Assembly: GCA_029238215.1 (NCBI GenBank) | Contig: JAQWGN010000017.1 | Location: 35,257 to 99,256 of the forward strand | Direction: 5' to 3' | Source: Flavobacteriaceae bacterium | Lineage (GTDB): Bacteria; Bacteroidota; Bacteroidia; Flavobacteriales; Flavobacteriaceae | DNA: 64,000 nt | Shown here: piece after piece, positions 9,461-18,624 of the stretch | How the letters are laid out: each line of letters begins with the position of its first letter | Numbering within the stretch: position 1 is the stretch's first letter | Notes under the pieces: model-generated | Told to the model about the DNA's origin: nothing | The model's input: the letters and a program-made list of their open reading frames with translations, nothing else | The model's database searches: none | Made by a program: the position numbers and the translations under genes

Positions 9461-9892
9461 TTATAACCATTGATCCCACGGGATTCTACTAATAAGTAAA
9501 AGGGTACCAATGCCGTAAAAAACAGCGATTCTAAAAAACTTTTTACGACCAGAAGCTACTTTTTTATGCAACGACCAACCCATAGTGATTAGTACAATTG
9601 CGAGGATGTTTGTGATTGGGTGTTCTACTAAAAACAGGCGTAACGTAGCATCTTTCATTACTGCGCCCATGCCATTTTCCCAAGCAGAAAAATAGGGTGA
9701 AACAAAGTATACACCCAAGCCTAACAGCAATTGAATGTGTGAAAAGATAAGTCCAAAAAGAGAAATACGTAAATTACGACTGCCAAAAGCACGCTTAGTT
9801 AATAAGCCCCAAAAGGCGTTTAAAACGGCTAAAACTAAAGTAAATAAAACCACGTAAGCCACGCGTGAATGTAGAGAGAGCATAATATCCAT
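9461..9892 (-). CDS. Four-helix membrane protein with spaced histidines, function unknown
   Basis: A 143-aa hydrophobic protein with four predicted membrane spans (residues about 12-30, 43-66, 88-107 and 120-138). Histidines sit at helix edges: SHIQLLLGLGVYF, EHPITN and SLHKK. That layout resembles small membrane cytochrome b or CopD-like bundles, but no heme signature is certain. It is a conserved type of protein in Flavobacteria. Starts at 9892 (MDIMLSLH) or 9883 are both possible. It is leftward and alone. No function should be assumed. Confidence 0.7.
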   Translation of the reverse strand: MDIMLSLHSRVAYVVLFTLVLAVLNAFWGLLTKRAFGSRNLRISLFGLIFSHIQLLLGLGVYFVSPYFSAWENGMGAVMKDATLRLFLVEHPITNILAIVLITMGWSLHKKVASGRKKFFRIAVFYGIGTLLLISRIPWDQWL

Positions 9893-9952
9893 AGGTATAT
9901 AATTCCTGCTAAAATACAGAATTCATAGCGGTACATGCAATACCACTACGTT

Positions 9953-10672
9953 TTAATCGATATAAACAATTTCATTTTCAGTTAATATTGCTTGTAGAGA
10001 CAACTTTAGATACACTTGCACTAAGGTAATTACGTCCTTTTCGCAATAATGCACAATGCGTTTTATGTTTTTTTCTTCATAAAAAACCCTTGCCACATCT
10101 GCACCACTAATATCATCTTTTGGGGAGGGAATGTCAAAGAAGTGACTCAATAAGGCTAACGAAGTATAGTGCTTATAATCTCCAAACCGCCACAAGTCCA
10201 AAGTATCCAAATGAGGAACTTCCCAGGGTTTCTTTCCCATTAATTGTAGTATCGATGGCAATTCCAATTGATGTTTTAGCATACGCCGCGCTATATAAGG
10301 GAAGTCAAACTCCTTGCCATTGTGTGCACAAAGCCTATGTTTGGAAGCTGAAAAATGATGATCAAGCATTTCTTTAAAATTAACGAGGAGGCTTAGCTCA
10401 TCGCCATAAAAACTACGGATTCTGCATTGCCGTTTCCTTTCATGTGGTATTATTAGTCCAACGGAAATACACACTATTTTTCCAAATTCTGCCCAAATTC
10501 CAGCTTTCGAATAGTAGTCTTCTGGCGAAATGTTTTCTGCACTTCGTTTATAGGCTGTTTTTTCCGCAAACAACTCTTGCGCCACTTTATTTAGCGATTT
10601 AAATTCAGGCTGTTCAGGAACTGTTTCAATATCTAGGAACAGGATGTTTTCAAGGGTGTGTAGTAGTTTCAT
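9953..10672 (-). CDS. DnaQ-like 3'-5' exonuclease, PolB-exonuclease-related
   Basis: A predicted DEDDy exonuclease of the family related to the proofreading domain of DNA polymerase B. Exo I is FLDIETVP (Asp14, Glu16). Exo II is CAHNGKEFDFPYI. Exo III is YCEKDVITLVQVYL, with the tyrosine and aspartate of the DEDDy type. The length is 239 aa. The start overlaps the end of the upstream hydrolase gene by 23 nt, so the two are probably cotranscribed. The substrate (DNA or RNA) is not known. Confidence 0.85.
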   Translation of the reverse strand: MKLLHTLENILFLDIETVPEQPEFKSLNKVAQELFAEKTAYKRSAENISPEDYYSKAGIWAEFGKIVCISVGLIIPHERKRQCRIRSFYGDELSLLVNFKEMLDHHFSASKHRLCAHNGKEFDFPYIARRMLKHQLELPSILQLMGKKPWEVPHLDTLDLWRFGDYKHYTSLALLSHFFDIPSPKDDISGADVARVFYEEKNIKRIVHYCEKDVITLVQVYLKLSLQAILTENEIVYID

Positions 10673-11822
10673 GGGACAACATGGTAAAGGCTTCTTCCAT
10701 ATACCCCAAATAATCAGCCGAATGACTTTCTCCTGGAAGGTCAGGAAGCTGTTTGTGCCCTAATCGCACTATAACCACATCATCTTCAGGAAACACAATA
10801 GTGTATTGCCCATTATGCCCTCGCATGCTGTAATATGGTTTGTTCATGTGTGTGCCCAGCCACCAACCGTAGCCGTAATTTGCACCATTTTCAAATTGGG
10901 GGGTAATAGAATTTTTTACAAAAGCAGCATTAATTAATTGTTTACCGTGCCAGTAGCCGCCATTTTTAAACAGGGTCGCAAAGCGTGCAAAGTCACGAGC
11001 ATTAGAATTAAAACAACAATACGATTTTTCTATCCCTTTTTTGGCACTATCCAAACGCCAGTTGGCATCGGCATGCGTTCCAAGGGGATTCCAAAAATAG
11101 CGACGAACTAATTCCGAAATTGACTCTCCAGTTGCAGCTGTTAAGACTTGGGAAAGTAGTTGGGTACTACCACTTTGATAGACAAAGCGTTTTCCAGGCT
11201 CATCGACAATTGGAATGGTTTTCATAACACGTGTAATATCACGAGTGATGTAAGTCAAAGGGGTAATGGTTAGTAGATTGTCATAATCTTCATTCCATTC
11301 AAGTCCCGATGACATGGTGGCTAAGTTTCCTACAGTCATTATCTTAGCAAAAGGCCCTTTTAACCAAGGAAGAAAGTCTATTGCTTTTTGGTCAAAGCTT
11401 TTTATATGTCCTTCTTCAATTGCTTTAGCTAAGGAGGCGGAAACAATTGTTTTTGCCATAGAAAAGGAGTTCGTTTTGCTACTTTTATTAAAACCTTCAA
11501 AGTATTGTTCGTGCCAAATCGAGTCGTTTTTGATTATCAAAAACGCCACTGTTTCTTGTTCTTTGTGAATCGTATTTAAAACCTCCGTAGCAGGGACAGT
11601 ATTGTAGTTCTTGTGGATTGCCCAAGGCATCGGGCGATCACTTTTAGGAATTTCACGAACGTCAAAGTGAAGATAGTCTTCAAGTCCGGCTTCGGTTTTA
11701 CCTAACTCAATAACTTTAATGCCCAATTCAACAATATGTCCATATCCAGAAATGTATAATCCTGCGATAAGAACGGCGAGGGCACTAACAAGTCCTTTTA
11801 AGAATTTAAGTAAGATTTTCAT
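10650..11822 (-). CDS. Beta-lactamase-fold serine hydrolase (class C / esterase family)
   Basis: A 390-aa protein starting at MKILLKFL, with a single N-terminal membrane anchor (residues about 5-26). The beta-lactamase/transpeptidase-like domain follows, with the catalytic SxxK as SMAK near residue 130. A YCCFNSNARDFARF segment may supply the second motif, and a RGHNGQ segment near the C-terminus corresponds to the KTG/HxG box. Such proteins are usually periplasmic esterases or D-peptidases rather than antibiotic-resistance enzymes. An in-frame start 24 nt upstream is unlikely because the signal anchor begins at 11822. Confidence 0.85.
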   Translation of the reverse strand: MKILLKFLKGLVSALAVLIAGLYISGYGHIVELGIKVIELGKTEAGLEDYLHFDVREIPKSDRPMPWAIHKNYNTVPATEVLNTIHKEQETVAFLIIKNDSIWHEQYFEGFNKSSKTNSFSMAKTIVSASLAKAIEEGHIKSFDQKAIDFLPWLKGPFAKIMTVGNLATMSSGLEWNEDYDNLLTITPLTYITRDITRVMKTIPIVDEPGKRFVYQSGSTQLLSQVLTAATGESISELVRRYFWNPLGTHADANWRLDSAKKGIEKSYCCFNSNARDFARFATLFKNGGYWHGKQLINAAFVKNSITPQFENGANYGYGWWLGTHMNKPYYSMRGHNGQYTIVFPEDDVVIVRLGHKQLPDLPGESHSADYLGYMEEAFTMLSHETTTHP

Positions 11823-11870
11823 GTAAGATTTTACAGCAAAGTACAAATTTTTAACGAGCTGCCAAGTAAA

Positions 11871-12842
11871 CTACAACAGCGCAATAGCCGTTGTTGCGTG
11901 ATAGGAAACAATAAGCGAAGCTCCCGCCCGTTTGAAAGCAATAAGCTGTTCCATCATTACGGTATCGTGATCGAGCCACCCCTTTTCAGCGGCTGCCTTG
12001 AGCATCGCATATTCCCCACTTACTTGATAAACGGCAATGGGGGTATGGATTTTATTTGCTAAATCCCGGACAATATCCAGATAGGCAATACCGGGTTTTA
12101 CCATAACAATATCAGCTCCCTCTTCAATGTCCTGAAGTGTTTCGTTTATCGCTTCTTTACGATTTGCGATATCCATTTGATAGGTTTTTTTATCACCAAA
12201 ACCTGGATTAGAATCCAATGCATCCCGGAAAGGACCATAAAACCCAGAAGCGTATTTGGCGCTGTAACTCATAATTCCTGTGTGAACAAAACCTGCTGTT
12301 TCGAGTTGTTTCCGAATGGCCAACACCCGTCCGTCCATCATGTCACTGGGCGCAACGATATCCGCACCACTTTCGGCATGACTAACCGCCATTTTTGAAA
12401 GAATTTCTACAGTAGCATCATTTAACACTTCCTTGTTTTCTACAATTCCGTCGTGACCATAGACAGAATATGGGTCTAAAGCCACATCAGTACAAACCAC
12501 CATGTTGGGCACGGCTTTTTTAATTGCCCGTATGCTGCGTTGCATCAAACCATCCGGATTTAGTGCGGCTATTCCTGTATTGTCTTTTTCTTGGTCGGAG
12601 ACTTTAACAAAAAGCAGCACCCCGCGTACCCCCATGTCATAGAGTTTTGCTACTTCTGTTGTGACTAAATCTAAACTGTAGCGAAAATACCCTGGCATTG
12701 AGGGAATTTCAGAAGCTGTATTTGTCCCCTCAACAATAAATAAAGGAACTAAAAAGTCACTGGCTGAAAGGCGTGTTTCTTGAACAAGTTCTCGCATGGA
12801 TGGCGTTGAACGAAGGCGTCGATTTCTGTTTAGTGGATACAT
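11871..12842 (-). CDS. hemB: Delta-aminolevulinic acid dehydratase (porphobilinogen synthase)
   Basis: HemB condenses two 5-aminolevulinate molecules to porphobilinogen. The 323-aa protein has the N-terminal RNRRLRSTPSMRELV arm, the YSAKYASGFYGPFRDA region with one Schiff-base lysine, and ADIVMVKPGIAYLDI with the active-site lysine. A metal-site region CTDVALDPYSVYGHDGI keeps one Cys and looks like the magnesium-type, not the zinc Cys3 type. It is the last gene of the leftward hem run, 10 nt after hemF. Confidence 0.95.
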   Translation of the reverse strand: MYPLNRNRRLRSTPSMRELVQETRLSASDFLVPLFIVEGTNTASEIPSMPGYFRYSLDLVTTEVAKLYDMGVRGVLLFVKVSDQEKDNTGIAALNPDGLMQRSIRAIKKAVPNMVVCTDVALDPYSVYGHDGIVENKEVLNDATVEILSKMAVSHAESGADIVAPSDMMDGRVLAIRKQLETAGFVHTGIMSYSAKYASGFYGPFRDALDSNPGFGDKKTYQMDIANRKEAINETLQDIEEGADIVMVKPGIAYLDIVRDLANKIHTPIAVYQVSGEYAMLKAAAEKGWLDHDTVMMEQLIAFKRAGASLIVSYHATTAIALL

Positions 12843-12852
12843 TGTTATCGTT

Positions 12853-13755
12853 TTAAACCCATGTTTTGGGTTGTTGTAGCAAGGTTACTAATTTTTCTTC
12901 TTCAGAGCCTTCTTCAGGGTGCATGTCGTAGACCCATTGAACGTGAGGGGGTAAACTCATTAAAATACTTTCGATACGCCCGTTGGTCTTTAGGCCAAAT
13001 AGCGTGCCTTTATCATGCACCAAATTAAACTCAACATAGCGCCCTCTTCTTATCTCTTGCCATTGCCGTTGTTCTTTAGAGTAAGTAAGAGATTTTCTTT
13101 TTTGCACAACGGGTAGGTATGCTTCTAAAAATGCATCTCCCATTTGGGTTATAAAACTGTACCATGCGTCCGCGGTCATGTTTTCATTGGGGCGGCAATA
13201 ATCAAAAAACAGCCCACCAATTCCGCGGGCTTCTTCTCGGTGGTGGTTCCAAAAGTATTCGTCACATTGTTTTTTGTATTTGGTATAAAAGTCGGGATGA
13301 TGTGTATCGCATACGGTTTTACATACTTGATGAAAATGAATAGCATCTTCATCAAACACATAGTAAGGCGTAAGGTCTAAACCGCCTCCAAACCACTGGT
13401 CAACTACAGCTTTGTTCTTATCGTAAAGCTCAAAATATCTAAAATTTGCATGGACGGTCGGTACCATCGGGCTTTTGGGATGTATGACTAAACTTATACC
13501 GCAAGCGAAAAAATCACGATGTTTAACCCCAAGCTGTTGTTGCATAGATTCAGGAAGTGTACCAAACACCTCAGAAACGTTAACGCCACCTTTTTCAAAC
13601 ACGCCACCATTTTCAATGACGCGTGTCTTTCCACCACCGCCCCCTGGACGTTTCCACGAATCCTCCCGAAATGTGGTAGCACCGTCTTCTTTCTCAAGTG
13701 ACTGAGTAATGTTATTTTGAAGGGATTTAATGTAGGTAATAAACCGATTTTTCAT
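12853..13755 (-). CDS. hemF: Oxygen-dependent coproporphyrinogen III oxidase
   Basis: HemF decarboxylates coproporphyrinogen III to protoporphyrinogen IX using O2. Signatures seen are WKRPGGGGGKTRV, FRYFELYDK, WFGGGLDLTPYY and the C-terminal RRGRYVEFNLVHDKGT. The start MKNRFITYI at 13755 leaves a 10-nt gap to hemE; the ATG at 13776 would overlap hemE and adds a non-conserved heptapeptide. The protein is 300 aa. The presence of HemF with HemH and HemJ points to the protoporphyrin route of heme synthesis. Confidence 0.95.
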   Translation of the reverse strand: MKNRFITYIKSLQNNITQSLEKEDGATTFREDSWKRPGGGGGKTRVIENGGVFEKGGVNVSEVFGTLPESMQQQLGVKHRDFFACGISLVIHPKSPMVPTVHANFRYFELYDKNKAVVDQWFGGGLDLTPYYVFDEDAIHFHQVCKTVCDTHHPDFYTKYKKQCDEYFWNHHREEARGIGGLFFDYCRPNENMTADAWYSFITQMGDAFLEAYLPVVQKRKSLTYSKEQRQWQEIRRGRYVEFNLVHDKGTLFGLKTNGRIESILMSLPPHVQWVYDMHPEEGSEEEKLVTLLQQPKTWV

Positions 13756-13765
13756 TGTGAGGGAA

Positions 13766-14791
13766 TTATGAGGCATAAGACTTTATGGCGTTGACAAACG
13801 CCTTAGCGTGATCTACGGGGACATTTGGCAAAATACCATGGCCAAGATTTGCGATATAGTTCTGCACACCAAAATCATCAACCATTTTTTTGGCAAGCCG
13901 TTCAATTTCTGGAATTGGAGATAGTAAACGTGCAGGATCAAAATTTCCTTGAAGCGTCAGTTGACCACCAGTAAGGTAGCGCGCATTTCTTGCAGAACAA
14001 GTCCAATCTATACCCAATGCATGAACTCCCGAACGTGCCATGATAGGCAAGGCAAACCAACAGCCTTTTGCAAAGGCAATAACTTTGGTTTCGTATTTAA
14101 GCGCATCGATAATTTGTTGCATGTACTGCCACGAAAATGTTTGATAGTCATCTTCTCCTAACATACCACCCCATGAATCGAAAAGCTGTACTACATCGAC
14201 GCCTGCCCGCACCTTGGCTTTTAGGTAGGCAATGGTAGTATCCGTTATTTTTTGCAATAATTGATGTGCTGCTTCGGGCTGCGCAAAACAAAAGGATTTA
14301 GCCAAATCGAAGTTTTTAGAACCTTGCCCCTGAACGGTATAGCAAAGAATAGTCCATGGAGAACCTGCAAAACCAATTAATGGAACTCGGTTATCGAGGG
14401 CTGCTTTTGTTTGTTTAATGGCTTCCATTACGTAATGAAGCCTGTCCTCTACGTCGGGGACGCTTACTCGTTGAACATCTTCGATTGTCCTGATGGGGTT
14501 TGGAAGCCACGGACCAACACCGTCTTTCATTTCTACAGCAATATCCATCGCTTGTGGGATGACTAAAATATCTGAAAATAGTATAGCAGCATCGGTTCCA
14601 ATTTGATCGATTGGCATAATGGTAATCTCCGTAGCCAACTCGGGAGTTTGACAGCGAGTAAAGAAATCGTACTTCGCTTTTAGTTTCATAAAATCAGGCA
14701 AATAGCGTCCGGCTTGGCGCATCATCCAAACAGGGGGCCTAGATAGCGATTCTCCTTCAAGCGCTCGAAGTAATATGTCATTTTTAAGCAT
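13766..14791 (-). CDS. hemE: Uroporphyrinogen decarboxylase
   Basis: HemE removes four carboxyl groups from uroporphyrinogen III to give coproporphyrinogen III. The N-terminal signature [16 protein letters not shown], the internal [12 protein letters not shown] and the catalytic-site stretch LFDSWGG are all present. The length of 341 aa is normal. The start overlaps hemD by 8 nt, consistent with one polycistronic hem transcript. Confidence 0.96.
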   Translation of the reverse strand: MLKNDILLRALEGESLSRPPVWMMRQAGRYLPDFMKLKAKYDFFTRCQTPELATEITIMPIDQIGTDAAILFSDILVIPQAMDIAVEMKDGVGPWLPNPIRTIEDVQRVSVPDVEDRLHYVMEAIKQTKAALDNRVPLIGFAGSPWTILCYTVQGQGSKNFDLAKSFCFAQPEAAHQLLQKITDTTIAYLKAKVRAGVDVVQLFDSWGGMLGEDDYQTFSWQYMQQIIDALKYETKVIAFAKGCWFALPIMARSGVHALGIDWTCSARNARYLTGGQLTLQGNFDPARLLSPIPEIERLAKKMVDDFGVQNYIANLGHGILPNVPVDHAKAFVNAIKSYAS

Positions 14792-15455
14792 ATTGCTGGG
14801 TTTTAAAATAGTGAATGGCTTTTGCTACAACATGCGCTGTTTTGGGGCTATTCGCAACGTGTACTTCTTTTGGTTTTTGTTTAAAGGCTTTAGCTGTTGT
14901 AGTACCAATACAAAAGCAAATACTTTGGCTTAGGTCGTTGTATTGTTCGTAGCTTTCAACACCACTTGGACTAAAAAATAGCACAGCATCAGGGCGTTCA
15001 TTAAATACCTTACGCACCTTTTTTGTATGATAAACAATGATTTCTTTAAAATCACATGTCCACTGGGTCATTTTTTCAGAAAAAAGTGACATCCTCCGAT
15101 TCCCGCAAAAATGCAAAAAAGAACCTTTTTTATCCATTTTTTCAATAAAATAGATTAATTCTGCCATATTTTGAGCTGTTTTGAATGGTTTTACGCCTTT
15201 TTCATTTAATAGGATTTCTGATGTTTCACCCACACATAATACCTTAGTCTCTTGCAACCAATTCACGTGTTTTAATACAAGATTGGTAGCATTTTTACTA
15301 CTAAGAACCACAAAGGAACTTGGGGTTGGAATTTCAAATGGGACAGCCTCAATAGAAATTGCATTATACCCAACATACGCCAAACCTGCATGGGTTATTC
15401 GCTCACGCAAACCTGCATCTAAAACTTTGGTTGCCAAAAGAACTGGTTTAGCCAT
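14784..15455 (-). CDS. hemD: Uroporphyrinogen-III synthase
   Basis: HemD closes and inverts ring D of hydroxymethylbilane. The sequence family is poorly conserved. Support comes from length (223 aa), a two-lobed pattern with [13 protein letters not shown] in lobe one and [11 protein letters not shown] in lobe two, the IGTTTAKAF motif, and the position between hemC and hemE. The ATG at 15455 is taken as start; an upstream TTG at 15458 is also in frame. It overlaps hemC by 8 nt. Confidence 0.88.
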   Translation of the reverse strand: MAKPVLLATKVLDAGLRERITHAGLAYVGYNAISIEAVPFEIPTPSSFVVLSSKNATNLVLKHVNWLQETKVLCVGETSEILLNEKGVKPFKTAQNMAELIYFIEKMDKKGSFLHFCGNRRMSLFSEKMTQWTCDFKEIIVYHTKKVRKVFNERPDAVLFFSPSGVESYEQYNDLSQSICFCIGTTTAKAFKQKPKEVHVANSPKTAHVVAKAIHYFKTQQYA

Positions 15456-16338
15456 CAAGTAATTTTTTAGCCCCTTGCTTTAGAAGCTGTTCGGCAGCAT
15501 GCAGCCCTATACCCTCTTGATTGATTGGGAATAGTGCATCAAAAACAAGTTGGTTTGTACCCTCCTTATGCGTAACACAGCCTTTGAAAGCGATTTTACC
15601 ATCAATTTCTTGAGCAACAGCCCCGATAGGAGCAGTACACCCACCCTCAAGCGTTCTTAAAAATTCACGTTCTTGGCTTACACAAAAGGCTGTTTCTGGG
15701 TGATTCAACGTGCTCAAAGAAGATTTTAATATCTGATTTGAGGCCAATCCGGTTACTAGTATTGCCCCTTGCGCAGGAGCGGGAATCATCCAGTCTAACA
15801 CCAGGCTATTTACAGGAAGCACCTCCAATCGTTTAAGCCCTGCAAGAGCCATTATTGTACCGTGATGGGTTGATTCACTTAATTTTTTGAGCCGTGTAGG
15901 GACATTTCCTCTAATATCCACAATATGATGTGAAGGATATTTAAACTTCCATTGAGCAGCCCTTCTCAAACTACTTGTAGCGATTACACAATCATCCGTC
16001 TCCCAAGAGATATTGTTTGGAACAAATACATCTTCGTAATGACCACGCTCTGGAATAAAAAAGGGGATAATCCCTTCTGGAAATTGCGTAGGAACATCTT
16101 TCATGCTGTGTACTGCAATGTCCACTTCTTTTGCTAGTAAAGCTGTGTCTAATTCTTTGGTAAAAATGCCTTGTACCCCCATTTCATATAAGGGCTGCTG
16201 TTGCTGTTTGTCTCCTCCAGATTGAATAGGCACAAGCTCACTTTTAATCCCTATAGAAGTAAGTTGTGCTTGCACCCACCGTGCCTGCCATAGTGCAAGT
16301 GCGCTTCCACGTGTGCCAATACGGATTGGCTTATTCAT
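15448..16338 (-). CDS. hemC: Porphobilinogen deaminase (hydroxymethylbilane synthase)
   Basis: HemC polymerises four porphobilinogens on a dipyrromethane cofactor. The N-terminal signature IRIGTRGSALALWQA, the HSMKDVPTQ loop with the catalytic aspartate, and the cofactor-cysteine region FLRTLEGGCTAPIGA are present. The start at 16338 (MNKPIRIG) overlaps the hemA stop by 8 nt and matches family length (296 aa). An ATG at 16350 would lengthen the overlap. Confidence 0.95.
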   Translation of the reverse strand: MNKPIRIGTRGSALALWQARWVQAQLTSIGIKSELVPIQSGGDKQQQQPLYEMGVQGIFTKELDTALLAKEVDIAVHSMKDVPTQFPEGIIPFFIPERGHYEDVFVPNNISWETDDCVIATSSLRRAAQWKFKYPSHHIVDIRGNVPTRLKKLSESTHHGTIMALAGLKRLEVLPVNSLVLDWMIPAPAQGAILVTGLASNQILKSSLSTLNHPETAFCVSQEREFLRTLEGGCTAPIGAVAQEIDGKIAFKGCVTHKEGTNQLVFDALFPINQEGIGLHAAEQLLKQGAKKLLDG

Positions 16339-17566
16339 GAGTTGAAACATTAAAAAGCGTTTCGAGTGCTTTTACACTTTCAACCGTATTTTCACTTTCA
16401 CGTAAGTGATTCGCCATTCTATTGGTAAGTTTTTGGATAAGGCGTTCCGAAACTGCTACTGCATGGTCAGAATTTAACGAAGGATTTTTTTTGCGCTGAG
16501 CTTCCAACTCTTGTTGTTGAATATCAACCATTAGTTTTTTAACAGCCTGCAGGGCAGGAGCAAATTTTCGTGTCTCCATCCATTGGTTAAACTCAACGAT
16601 TGCAGATTCAATAATTTGTGTTGCCTTGGGGACATGTGCCTTTCGCGCAAGAAGCGTTTTGTCAGACATTTTGGATAATTCATCCAAATGAAGTAAGGAT
16701 ACGTTAGGCAATTCTTCCACGTTGGAATGAACGTTTTTGGGCATCGATAAGTCGAGGATAAGTAAGGGCTTATCAGAATGGATTAACGATTTAGCAATGG
16801 TTGGTTTTTCTGCACCCGTTGCAACAATAAGAATATCTGCTTTTCGAATTTCGACGGGTAAATCTGCATAGTCTTTCACTTCAATAGCAAATTTTCCAGC
16901 AAGTTGTTCGGCACGTTCACGAGTCCTATTTATTAGGATAATGTTTTTGTTTTTGGTGTGCTTAACAAGGTTCTCACAAGTGTTTCGACCAATTTTTCCA
17001 ACACCAAAAAGGACAATCTTTTTGTCATCCAAATCGGGGATGGTATCTAACATATAACGCACAGAAACATAAGAAACTGACGTTGCTCCCGATGATAATT
17101 CCGTTTCGTTTTTTATGCGTTTACTGGCTTGCAATACCGCATTGAATAAGCGTTCCATATAGGGGTTAAGCATCTGATGCTTTTTGGACAACTTAAAGCT
17201 CTGCTTTAGTTGTGCAATGATTTCAAAATCGCCAAGTATCTGACTATCTAATCCAGTACCAACTTTAAACAAATGCGCTATTGCGTTGTTTCCTTTATGA
17301 GTGAAGCCTATTTTTTTAAAATCTGCTACGGTTCCCCTTGAGTGTTTACACAATAAATGGATAAGCGCATCTACGTTTTTTGCTTGTGCATAAATTTCGG
17401 TACGGTTACAAGTTGAGCTTATCACCAATGAAGAAATCCCTTCAGCTTGCGCATCCTTATAGATATACGGAACTACCTTTGAAGGCAAGCTAAACGTACC
17501 ACGAAGAACAGCGTCTGCTTTTTTATAGCTAACACCAATACAATAAAAAGGATCCGTTACCGGCAT
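16331..17566 (-). CDS. hemA: Glutamyl-tRNA reductase
   Basis: HemA reduces glutamyl-tRNA to glutamate-1-semialdehyde, the committed step of the C5 route. The active-site cysteine lies in SSTCNRTEIYA. The NADPH domain has KIVLFGVGKIGRNTCENL, and a C-terminal dimer helix ends the protein. The start is placed at 17566 (MPVTDPFYCIGVSYKKAD) because the extra 17 residues from 17617 are not conserved and would run over the promoter element at 17586. The protein is 411 aa. hemL is not in the window. Confidence 0.95.
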   Translation of the reverse strand: MPVTDPFYCIGVSYKKADAVLRGTFSLPSKVVPYIYKDAQAEGISSLVISSTCNRTEIYAQAKNVDALIHLLCKHSRGTVADFKKIGFTHKGNNAIAHLFKVGTGLDSQILGDFEIIAQLKQSFKLSKKHQMLNPYMERLFNAVLQASKRIKNETELSSGATSVSYVSVRYMLDTIPDLDDKKIVLFGVGKIGRNTCENLVKHTKNKNIILINRTRERAEQLAGKFAIEVKDYADLPVEIRKADILIVATGAEKPTIAKSLIHSDKPLLILDLSMPKNVHSNVEELPNVSLLHLDELSKMSDKTLLARKAHVPKATQIIESAIVEFNQWMETRKFAPALQAVKKLMVDIQQQELEAQRKKNPSLNSDHAVAVSERLIQKLTNRMANHLRESENTVESVKALETLFNVSTHE

Positions 17567-17585
17567 ATGGTTTTTACTTGCAGCA

Positions 17586-17617
17586 CAAAAATAACGTACA
17601 GCGGTCTTAAAAAACAA
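17586..17617 (-). promoter_or_regulatory. Candidate promoter of the hemA-C-D-E-F-B run
   Basis: Minus-strand TATTTTTG at 17586-17593 with a TTG at 17615-17617 (21-nt spacer) fits the Bacteroidota -33/-7 pattern. It gives a short leader of roughly 15 nt before the hemA ATG. Confidence 0.5.
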
Positions 17618-17686
17618 CGCTAAAAGTACTTTTTCTATCGCTATTGGGGTTCATTAAACAACGCTTAAATCAACGAATTTTCTTTG

Positions 17687-17694
17687 TACATTTG
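17687..17694 (+). promoter_or_regulatory. TAnnTTTG element before the AraC gene
   Basis: TACATTTG, an exact -7 match, lies 28 nt before the ATG at 17723. Together with the hemA element it makes a compact divergent promoter region of about 150 bp in which a regulator could act on both transcripts. Confidence 0.45.
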
Positions 17695-17722
17695 TTTAAA
17701 TATCAAACAAGAAACAATAGCT

Positions 17723-18610
17723 ATGGCTAAGGAAAACAACGCTTTACGTCCCAGAACGGATCAGTTAATTGAAGACGGGTTTTATATTTTAACTTACGAT
17801 AATACCGCAATAGACACCCAGCACATTGTGCGTCATGTAGACGCTAGCTTGATTCAGTTTCACTTTTGTTTTAGAGGAAGCGCAACCTTTAATTTTAATC
17901 AACGTTCATACAGCCTACCCTTGCTTGACGAACACGTATTACTGCTTTACAACCCTCAGCGAGACTTACCTATGGAGTTAGATGTAGCGCCCAACACACA
18001 GCTTGTTACCGTACTCATTTCTATTAAAAAATTTCATAGTTTGTTTTCACAAGAAGCCAATCAAATAAGTTTTTTGTCTGATGAGAACATCAATAAAAAG
18101 TATTATAAGGATCACAATATTACCCCATCAATGGCTGTGGTTTTAAGTCAAATATTAAACCATCAACCCAATGCAATGATGGGAAGGTTGTATTTGAAGG
18201 GCAAAGTATACGAATTATTGAGTTTATACTTCAACCCTATCGAGGCTACAGACATTTCTGAATGCCCTTTCTTGGTCGATGAAGAAAACGTACGAAAAAT
18301 TCGTAATGCCAAACAAATTATGTTAGATCGAATGACCGATCCGCCAAGCTTACAAGCACTTGCCCATGAAATAGGACTTAGCTTAAAAAAACTCAAAGAA
18401 GGCTTTAAGCAATTGTATGGAAATACGGTTTATCAATTTGTTTTAGATCACAAAATGAACCATGCAAGACAACTTCTTGTCACAGGATCACATAATGTAA
18501 ACGAAGTAGCTCTTGAGCTGGGATACAGTAATTCAAGCCATTTTATTGATGCTTTTAAAAAGAAGTTTGGTACAACGCCAAAAAAATACCTATTGTCTTT
18601 ATCTTCGTAG
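17723..18610 (+). CDS. AraC-family transcriptional regulator, divergent from hemA
   Basis: A 295-aa regulator starting at MAKENNALRP. The N-terminal half (to residue about 185) is a ligand or dimer domain without a recognised cofactor motif. The C-terminal half holds two helix-turn-helix units: SLQALAHEIGLSLKKLKEGF and NVNEVALELGYSNSSHFIDAF, ending with the usual FKKKFGTTPKKYL. It lies between leftward hemA and rightward hemH, 14 nt before hemH, so it is probably cotranscribed with hemH. Regulation of heme synthesis is inferred from position only. Confidence 0.9.
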   Translation: MAKENNALRPRTDQLIEDGFYILTYDNTAIDTQHIVRHVDASLIQFHFCFRGSATFNFNQRSYSLPLLDEHVLLLYNPQRDLPMELDVAPNTQLVTVLISIKKFHSLFSQEANQISFLSDENINKKYYKDHNITPSMAVVLSQILNHQPNAMMGRLYLKGKVYELLSLYFNPIEATDISECPFLVDEENVRKIRNAKQIMLDRMTDPPSLQALAHEIGLSLKKLKEGFKQLYGNTVYQFVLDHKMNHARQLLVTGSHNVNEVALELGYSNSSHFIDAFKKKFGTTPKKYLLSLSS

Positions 18611-18624
18611 CGAAAAATGTTGCT

